DNA from: Anaeramoeba flamelloides
Lineage: Eukaryota > Metamonada > Anaeramoebidae
Length of the DNA stretch: 64,000 nucleotides
Reading direction: 5' to 3'
Assembly (NCBI GenBank): GCA_027625915.1
Contig: JANTQA010000040.1
Span: 682,001-746,000 of the forward strand
Shown: piece by piece, positions 56,027 through 64,000 of the stretch
Position numbering within the stretch: the first letter of the stretch is position 1
Layout: every line of letters begins with the position of its first letter
Position numbers and translations under genes: made by a program
The notes under the pieces: generated by a model
Told to the model about the DNA's origin: nothing
Seen by the model: only the letters and a program-made list of their open reading frames with translations
Databases searched by the model: none

Positions 56027-57299
56027 CGATATCTTTGTTTAATTCACAATAAAGTTCGAAAAATCACAATTATTTTTCTCAAATTGCGATATTTTAGAAA
56101 ATAATGATATTTAAAAGTATCACAATAATATAAAAAACGGGGATATTAGATAAAATATAGATAATTATTTAACAATCATGATAAATGCTAAATTTTGGTC
56201 AAAAAATATTAACCACAAGATAATAGTTAATACATTTTGGGGCTAATTCAACGATTTTTTTAACAAGAATTATTTTTGATCAAAAAACAGATTATGTAAA
56301 AAAAAAAGTTATTTGATGAAAAAAAAACAAACAAAAAAAATGATTGATTCAATCAAGGATCAGATTTAAGATTTTTCTCGTATTTTATTTTGATTTGATC
56401 AAAAAACATATCGATCCTTTTATATCAACAGCAATTATAACCAAAGATTATTAAATATTTTCTCAGTCAATTGTTGTATTTTAAATTGTGTTGAAAAAAA
56501 ATACCTTCTAAAACAACCAACCCTTTGAGTCTTCTTTAATGAATACCTTCGATGAGAACATTTTCAATATTCGAAAAGACTAAAAATGAGTTGGATAACT
56601 TTTCAAAAGCTTTCACTTTAACGTAGCGAAATTATCACCAATTATTAAGATTTTCGGAAATTTCTTTTATTTTTTATAATATTCTTCTTCTCATATCTTT
56701 GGATTGGATAAAAATCAAAAATATAATTTAAAAGTCTTTTTTGATAGATTTACATAAAGTAATGAAATTTCCCTTTATTCTTTTTTTATTTAACCTGTAA
56801 AGATAATAACCCCATTAAAAAAAAAAAAAAACACATCTATTTTATATTCAAGTAGCTTATTGTTGAAATGAGCTAATTATTAGTATGATTATAAAAGTTT
56901 TTTGAGATTTTATATTTTGATTTGTAAGAAAAAAATGAAAAGAAAAAATGTGTTTCCACAACAAACAAACCCATTCCCTTAATAAAAGTTTCTGTCTTTC
57001 AAAACTTGCAAACAATTGAAGACAATTCACAACCCTTACAAACAATGTCAACCATTTTTTAAAGGATAAGTGTTGTAAAAGTCTCAAGGCTTGATTAAAT
57101 TCTAGAAATATTTTTGTTCCAGTTATTTCAAAAAAATAATTGTTCATTTTTTCACGATTTTCATTTTTATTATGATAATGTAAAATATCACGATTTTATG
57201 ATTTTTCGTGATAAAGTAGGAATAATTGCGATTTTTTTAAATATTATCAGAAATTATTTATTAATATCAAGGTAAAATACATTATCATCAAAAAATCTT
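56027..57299. mobile_element. CGCGAT-array element, copy 2 (decayed)
   Basis: It parallels copy 1 at 7691-8964 over its whole length, same orientation. Shared words include ACCTTCTAAAACAACCAACC, GAGTTGGATAAC, ATCACCAATTATTAAGATTTT, and CTGTCTTTCAAAACTT. The ends are GAGGATTTGACGATAT and ATTATCATCAAAAAATCTT, worn versions of the terminal repeats. The motif arrays are present but nearly every CGCGAT has become CACAAT, CACGAT, TGCGAT or CGTGAT. No intact gene; a minus-strand frame at 56857-57147 is not open in copy 1 and is therefore chance. Confidence 0.78.
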
Positions 57300-58734
57300 T
57301 GATATCTATCTTGATATAAAAATTTCATAAATTTTAAAATCAAGTTCATAAATTTTTTATTTTGATGTATAATTGTTTTTAAAAAGTTTCTAAAAATGAA
57401 AAATAATATCCAAAATCTCAAGAAAATAACATCCTCAAAGTTAATAAAACTATAGGCGCTATGAAAATCTACAAATCAATAAATTTGATTATCAACTTAT
57501 TTCACCTAGGCGGTTTTTTTTTAAATAAAAATATATAAGTTCAATAAATTAATACTTAAAGCAATAATTTAATAAGAAACTTTTACTTCTTTTTCTATTT
57601 TTTTTTTTTTCAATTAAAGAACACAAATCCGGTGCTACTATTTCCCACTTAGAATGAAATATCATTATATTTTCAAAAAATTCCAGCTTGAAAATAATTT
57701 TAACATGGTATTTAAAAATTTTAAATAACTTTTTTTGTGGAAATATATCAACTATAAAACACAATCGCTCATATATTAAAAGAGATAATTATTTACAAGT
57801 TAAAATAATTTCTCATTTTTAAAAATACAATTAAAGGAATATTTTGTAAAAAAAAAAAAACAATATTATTATTCTTATGAAATATGTAGTGAAGATTTAA
57901 AAATAATTTTGATTACTTACGCATCAATTTTTTCTCTAAAATCAAATATAAAAGTACACTTGAAACAATATTTTTTTTCCCATTAGAAAGGAATTTATTG
58001 TGGTTTATCTTTTATTCATCAAAATTTTCAAATTATTTTTTTCTTTACAAAATAAAATTGTTATCTTAAAAATTTGAATATCATAAGAAGTTTACTAATT
58101 AAGAAAAAATACAGAACACAGTTATTTGGTTTCAATTGATTAACAATAAAACATTTCAATGATGATCTGGTTATTACTTCTAGTGAATATTACATTTAAG
58201 ATTAATGTCATATTTATTGATTAAAAAGAATGATAAGTCAAGTGAACTTATTATAAATGAAAATTAACGTTTTTTTTTTTCGAAAATCTTGTTATTTTAG
58301 TATATACTTTTTATAATCACATTTGAAATTTAAATTGAAAATGTTCGTACATTTGTTTTCAATTATTAAAAGTACAATCCCATCTTTTTCAAAGTATTAT
58401 AGTGTTTAAGATAAGTAAATGAATATTTTTTTCGTATCTACTTCAGTAAAAGTTCAGAAAGGGTTAAATAAAGTTGATTACAAATTAATCTTGTTTTTTT
58501 GAAAATTTATTAAAGTTTTGAGATAAATAAATGATTTTTATAGATTTTCTTAAAAAACCCAAACAATGATAATATTATTACTTTCCATCAAATTATTCTC
58601 ATGAAAATGTTTTTTTTTATCTTTCAACATTGTATTTCAGTTAACCTTTTGCATAATATTTGGATCGTCTATCAACCTTAAATATTTCAAATTATAATTT
58701 CACATTTTTTCTAATTTTTAATTTTTTTGAATTA
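57300..58734. other. Intergenic region upstream of the BLOC-1 gene
   Basis: AT-rich. A minus-strand frame at 57549-57764 has no recognisable feature and no support. Confidence 0.5.
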
Positions 58735-59778
58735 ATGTCTCAAGAAACAGAAACAAAAGTTACCAATACTAAAGTAGAAAACAATCCAAAGACTAAAACG
58801 AATTTACAAGAAACAGAAAAAGAGAAACAAAATAACAAAGACTTAACCCCAAACAAAACAAAAAAAAAAAAACGATCAAGCAAAAAAAAAGAAAAATCAA
58901 AATCCAAAACTAAAACAAAAGAAAAAACTGATAAAAAAACAAAAGAAACTGAAAAAAAGAATGAAAAAGAAACAAAGCTAGAAACAGAAAAAGAAAAAGA
59001 CAAAAAACCAAAAAATGAAAATCAAGATGAAAAAGAAAAGGAAAAAGAAAAGGAAAAAGAAAAGGAAAAGGAAAAGGAAAAGGAAAAGGAAAAAGAAAAA
59101 GAAACAAAAAAACCAAAATCAAAAAAAGAACAACAAAAAGAACTCCGTAAAAAGAAAAGAGAAGAGAAGAAGAAATTAGAAAATATGACAAACCAATTAC
59201 AAGAAGGCGTTTTGGATTGCTTACAAAAACAGCTTCTGCTTGGAATAGAGGATTTTGTTCTTCTAGAAAAAATGAACAAAGTAACGGGAGAAAAATATGA
59301 TCAAATTTATAATGACACACAGAAAACTCTCGAATTTTTATCTACATTAGAAGAAAAAAGTAATATTTGTTTTTCTTTTAATTATTTTTTGTGTTTCGTT
59401 TTGTTGTTGTTATAACAATTTACTTGTTGTTTTCTTTAATATTTTGGGTTCTTTTACAAAAGAGACAAAACAAAAAGTTTCTAAAATAGAATTTAATCAA
59501 CAAACACACAATTTGCTGAACTTTTTTTAATTCACTTCTTGTCCCCTCTCTTTTAAAAAGATCCCAAACCTGATTGAAATTATTTTTATTTTTGTTTTGG
59601 TGGTTTTGTCTTTTTATTTTATAAAATACTAGAATCAAAATTTGAGCCATACATTGAAGAAGCCAACCAAATTATTAAGCAAATGGATGACTTGGAAACT
59701 ATTGTTGATGAGCTTGATGATTTTTCTATAACGCTTGAAAAAACTTTTAATGAGATATTGACCAATGAAGAAATATAA
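58735..59778 (+). CDS. BLOC-1 subunit 2-like protein, two exons (58735-59359, 59633-59778)
   Basis: A 256-residue protein whose last 90 residues match BLOC1S2 (BLOS2, also a BORC subunit): GIEDFVLLEKMNKVTGEKYDQIYNDTQKTLEFL in exon 1, then FEPYIEEANQIIKQMDDLETIVDELDDFSITLEKTF in exon 2. In the family these are two helices of an elongated coiled complex that governs lysosome-related organelle traffic. The intron runs GTAATA (59360) to TACTAG (59632), phase 1, and joining gives LEEKKSKFEPY in frame. Without splicing the frame would run into Phe-rich intron sequence and stop at 59415. The first 160 residues are a Lys/Glu/Thr-rich extension with a KEKEKE run near 100-122, absent from animal BLOC1S2 (about 140 aa). 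Start ATG 58735 (MSQETETK) is the only sensible one; the upstream open frame is hydrophobic and lacks ATG. Confidence 0.82.
59360..59632 (+). other. Intron of the BLOC-1 subunit 2-like gene (273 bp)
   Basis: Starts GTAATATTTG, ends AAATACTAG; T-rich throughout. Phase 1 junction restores an AAA lysine codon. Confidence 0.8.
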
Positions 59779-59865
59779 ATTTGGAAACATATTTTTCTTT
59801 TGTACCAAATTTGCAATTCCAAAAAAATTGATTTTTTTTTACTTTTTATTAAAATGTTTTTAAGG

Positions 59866-60032
59866 GACTAATCTCTATTAAATGTTTTTACGTAAATTTA
59901 ATAGAGATTGAGAAAATTTTTTGACAATTACTTAGATTGAAAAAACCTGTTTATTTTCAATATTAAATATATTTCTAGATAAGGAATCCTTATTTAGAAA
60001 TTGGTTAAAAAAAAAAAATAATAGAGACTAGT
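59866..60032. mobile_element. 165-bp MITE, copy 2
   Basis: Partner of 28086-28250. Ends ACTAATCTCTATTA and TAATAGAGACTAGT are inverted to one another; the inner hairpin CTCTATTAAAT...ATTTAATAGAG is better preserved than in copy 1. It lies about 90 bp after the stop codon of the BLOC-1 gene, so it may be in its 3' untranslated region. Confidence 0.72.
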
Positions 60033-63000
60033 GTATTAATAAAAAATAAATTCAAAAAAATTTAAAAAATTTATTGTCCAATTTCCATTTTTATAATTCC
60101 TAAAACTCTGCTTTCAAAACAGTTCTTTTATAGAGAATATTTCAAAGACATACTAATTTTACAAAATTTCTTAATTTAACACTCTAAAATATTTATCCAA
60201 CAATTGAGTCAAAAAATTCAAAAATGGAAAATAAAGAAGTAATTGTAAAAAGATTAATTTGAATTTATCAGTTTGAAATAAATAAATAATCCCAATTATA
60301 TACAATTTACTTTCTTTGTTTATTATAGACCATTGTTAATTCAATTAATTTTAAAATTTGGATACCTCATTTACTAAAATAGTAAAAAAAAAATAATAAT
60401 AATCCTATTTTTATTTATATTTTATTTAAATAACAATGATAAATAACAAATAAAACAAATAATTTAATTAAAGAAAAAAAAAAAAAAAAAAAAAATAATG
60501 AATAAATTATTTTTTCTTTGGCCATTATTCAAAAAATGATTCACAATTGTACCCGTATAATTTATTCCTTTTAAAAAATGAAATAAAAGATAATGATTAT
60601 AATTAAATAATAAGTTTAAATAATTTGGAGGGTATTTTACATTTTTGTATAAAAATTACTGATATTCTTAAATCACTTTTTTTATTAATATTCTTTTGTT
60701 TTCATTAAAAATGAACACAACACATTTTTTTTTTAAGAAATATTGATGAACAATTGGATTAAGAATGCTTTCAATTATTAAATAAGAAAATATAAGAACT
60801 TATAAACTATTTTTCAGCTAAAGTGAACAAGTTGTAATGGTATAATACATGTGTTTAAAGGATTTGAATAGATATTAGAAGAAAAAATTTATTTTAGAAA
60901 TTTTCAATATTGAAATCATTTTTTCACATTTTTAAACATGTTTGTTTTTTCGATTTTTTTTTTAAAACCTCATTCAGTTGCAAAAAATTTATTTATTACA
61001 AGATCAATAGTCACTTGTTAAAAATGTGTTATTTTAAGGTTATTGAAACAATGGAAATTATTGTTGAGAAATCATATTGATTTCTATTGCATTTCTATTT
61101 GATCTTTGATCTTGATATTTGTTTAATAAATGTGAAAAATTTTCACTTCATTTTCATTTCCTTTTTCAAATAGTGACCATAAATACCAACAAACCCTGTT
61201 TGGGGGATTGATTTCTAAAAGAAAAGTATGGAAAATGAAGTGAAAATTGTTTGATATTTATTATTCAAATACTAGTAGAAGTTCAAAACGAACATTGTTG
61301 TTTTTCTCAATGGGTACTTAAGAATTTGAGTTTTTCAATTTTTAAGAAAATTTATTGATTAATTAGTTTTTATTCAGACATATACCAACAATTTTTTGGT
61401 GTTTATTATTCTGTTTATTTCTTATTTCTTCTTCAAAGGTCAATTATATAAAATAATTGATATTTGAAAAAAAATGTTGGGCCCCTTTGACAGAAACAGA
61501 GTTTAGAATTTTGTTCAAAAATATTTAAATTCTTTGTGTTTATTTTTAATAATAGATAAAGAAAATAAAATTCGAGATAACTAATATCCCCATTTATTTG
61601 AACATTTTTTTGATTTGTCAATTTTAAGTTTTAGATAATTAGATAATTTTTTAGAATATGGATATCTTATAAAAAGCTCAAAAAAAAAAAAAAAAAAAAA
61701 TGAAAATCACAAGTGGATAAAAAAAAAAAAATTAAATGTTGAAGAAAAAAAGTTTAAAATGATTGTATATTGGAGAGGGTATTATAATAATGAAGAATAC
61801 AATCAAAAACAAAAATAGAATAATTCATTATATTATATAATCAATAAAATCAGAAAATACAATTTAAAACCGCTTCCTTATCGTAATTAGATAAGTTATA
61901 ATGGATTTTTCAGAAAAATAGTTAAATTGTTAAATTAATTTTTTTTTAAAAGATTAACAAAGAAAAATCATTATTAATAGAGGTTAGTATAAAAAATTAT
62001 TTTGATGAAACCTTACTTTTTGTTGTTCATCATTTTTTATTTCTTTTATTCATACCAATTTATTATAGTGCTCAGCTTAATGTTAAATAACTATTTTGAA
62101 AATACAGTTTAATTTTTTTCTCAAATTTTAAATAAATATGGTAGTTTCGATTATAAAGTTTAATTTGACAATAATATAAATAACATATTTTTTTTTTTTG
62201 ATTTGTTGTTTCAATTATAGAACACCTTTCCAAAAAAGTTTGAAAAAACTATTTTGAAAAATCTTTATTGAACTGAACTCCAAGAATATTATCGAAATAT
62301 TCAAAATTAAAATCATTTATTAATTAATTATACATTATAAATAAATATATTTATTTACAAATTTTTAATTGAATTAAAGTTATCAAGTTTTCTTATCCCG
62401 ATTTTATATTATATTATTTAGGTTTGGAAATTGATTTTTGTTTTTGTTTTTTTTTGATATTAAAAATAAAATCCTATGATTTTACATTTTGAAAGAATTT
62501 TGAATAGTATAAAAAAACCTGATATCGATTTTTTAAGATTTTAAAAACCCCTTAATATCCTTTTTATTGAGATTTGTTATACATTTTTTTTGTTTACAAA
62601 AAAGTGTAATTTACTAAAGAAATTTTTGTATAAAAATATTTAAAAATATATCAATAATTATGGATTGAATTGACATTAATACTTCATTTTTTTATATTAC
62701 TAATTTATAAACATGAATAATTCCAAAGAGAATATTCTTTGAATTCTAAATTAAAATTCCACACTTTTTTTTGAAAAAAGTCAGTTTAGATAAACAATAT
62801 CAAATATATCAAGTGATGTAGATCTGAAAAATATAGCATCATTTTTTATATTTTTTCTATTATTTTTTCTTGTTAAAATAACAACTATATTATTATTATT
62901 ATTATTATTTATACTCAAAAATTAATAAAAAGGTATTTTGATTCTGAATTTTTTCCATTTTTGTAATATATAAACCATCACTAAATATCTGTTTAATATT

Positions 63001-63224
63001 GATTATACAAACTAAACTCTTTTTCAGTCAAATGTTCCTAGTTTTAACTAAATTATACAACACATTCTATGATTTTAATTCTTTATTCTTCTTAAAATAA
63101 ATTTTCACTTTTCGGATCAGAACCATTTTTTTTAATTTGGTATTTTTTTTTTTTTTTGATTTTTACTTTTTTTACTTCTTTTCTTTTTTTTTTTTATTTT
63201 TGAAAGCCAATTTTAAAAAAAAAA
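60033..63224. other. Intergenic region, no gene
   Basis: AT-rich with long A runs (60475-60496, 61680-61700). A sequence ACTAAACTCTTTTTCAGTCA near 63010 matches the tip of the 704-710-bp element family but I do not see a second end, so it may be a solo fragment. Confidence 0.5.
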
Positions 63225-63376
63225 ATGTTTGGAACTTTCAAATTAACATTAAGAAAATTGAGGGTTTGTATTTTCTTTCAAAATTCATATATTTACAATT
63301 CAAAAATTATTATTGTAAAAGAATTTTATTTTCCAAAGAAATTGAGAGTTTTTGCACATAGACTTTCCAATGAAAG
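63225..63376 (+). CDS. Possible first exon of a gene running off the window (low support)
   Basis: ATG at 63225 opens 50 codons (MFGTFKLTLRKLRVCIFFQN ... LRVFAHRLSNE) ending at AAAG|GTACTT, a plausible donor. The peptide is basic and hydrophobic, somewhat like a mitochondrial targeting leader, but there is no homology I can name and no following exon is visible in the last 600 bp. Confidence 0.22.
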
Positions 63377-64000
63377 GTACTTAATAAAATTTTCCACATT
63401 TTTTTTTTATTTGTGAAATTTTATTTTTTGTGAAAGCTTTTGTTTTAAAATTCTCGACTCGAATCAGAAGTTTATTATTTCTTGTATTTCGAAACAATAG
63501 TATATTTAGTTGATTCTTAAAAAAAGAGATTTGTTTTCATTTTTAGCTGGGAAACTTTGAGGGAAATGGGGGTTATATTATTAAAACTACTATATTTATT
63601 AAATTTTGAACCAAACAAAAATAGAATTTTTTTATAAAATACATCTTTAGAAGAAAAAAAAAAAATTAAAATAATTTTCAATTGAAATTTATTCTATTAG
63701 TAACGTTTTACTATTTAAATTTTCCATAGATGACTTTTTTTTTTCAATTTTGTATTTTCTAGATTTACGCAATAATTATTAAAAAGAAAAATCTCATAAT
63801 TTGAAACTTTATTTCTTTTCTCTAAGTAAAATAAATTGGATTTTTATTTTTAAGATTTGAAAATAATTTAGTTATCATTTTTTTTGGGGGCTTAACTTAA
63901 AAAAATGACAAAAAATAATATGTTTACAAAGATTTTTTAATTAGCATATCCTTAAGATCAACTTCTTAAGGTTTGCTTACTCTTTCAATTTTGACAATTT

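Noticed and set aside
56857-57147. 96-codon minus-strand frame in CGCGAT element copy 2
   Set aside because: The corresponding part of copy 1 is interrupted by stops, so it is chance opening.
1-64000. tRNA, rRNA or spliceosomal RNA genes
   Set aside because: No cloverleaf with GTTCGANNC-type loop, no rRNA core words and no U6-like block were noticed; in such AT-rich DNA they should stand out.
1-64000. Ciliate-type altered genetic code
   Set aside because: Long genes end cleanly at TAA (NOC2, ankyrin), TAG (reductase) and TGA (DOCK) and contain none in frame.
1-64000. LTR retroelements, Polintons or other virus-like elements
   Set aside because: No long direct terminal repeats, reverse transcriptase, capsid or integrase signatures were seen.

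Overview
This is an AT-rich nuclear DNA window from a unicellular eukaryote. Long poly-A and poly-T runs fill the gaps between genes, gene density is low (about ten real genes in 64 kb), and GT-AG introns are visible. TAA, TAG and TGA all end genes here, so the standard code applies. The genes present are a DOCK RhoGEF, a RasGEF, an RGS-DUF547 protein, a giant ankyrin protein and coiled-coil proteins with Lys/Glu/Asn/Asp tracts. That mix fits a free-living amoeboid protist. My best guess is an Anaeramoeba-like metamonad or another amoeba with rich small-GTPase signalling; this is inferred from style and content, not proved.

Layout. 1-0.6 kb: 3' end of a nucleolar NOC2 gene (+). 5.07-6.61 kb: two-exon NADH-cytochrome b5 reductase (+). 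7.0-9.0 kb: a foldback repeat, then a 1.27 kb transposable element with perfect 19-bp terminal inverted repeats and arrays of CGCGAT motifs. 10.6-17.5 kb: DOCK-family RhoGEF (+). 18.4-22.1 kb: nested transposon fossils, including a decayed Tc1/mariner element with a readable transposase remnant. 22.5-27.8 kb: 1753-residue ankyrin protein (-). 28.1-29.2 kb: two non-autonomous elements. 29.5-31.0 kb: coiled-coil gene with frame breaks near its N terminus (-). 32.3-33.0 kb: hairpin-rich foldback array. 33.7-36.4 kb: coiled coil-RGS-DUF547 protein (-). 36.8-39.2 kb: three more repeat elements. 39.6-39.9 kb: small PAS-like protein with an N-myristoylation motif (-). 44.0-50.4 kb: RasGEF, which I reconstruct as two exons split by a 2.66 kb intron (-). 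50.8-51.7 kb: long inverted repeat. 52.2-53.5 kb: Lys/Asn-rich protein (-). 56.0-57.3 kb: decayed second copy of the CGCGAT element. 58.7-59.8 kb: two-exon BLOC-1 subunit 2-like gene (+). The last 4 kb hold little beyond a small element and one possible first exon.

Functionally, the DOCK protein (Rho-family GEF), the RasGEF and the RGS protein (G-alpha GAP fold) would all act in membrane signalling that drives motility. The BLOC-1 subunit is a lysosome-trafficking part, NOC2 a ribosome-assembly part. There is no operon logic; neighbours look unrelated. The most unusual material lies between genes: the CGCGAT motif element with CpG-type decay in its second copy, a family of roughly 78-nt hairpins at three loci, and nested small DNA transposons.
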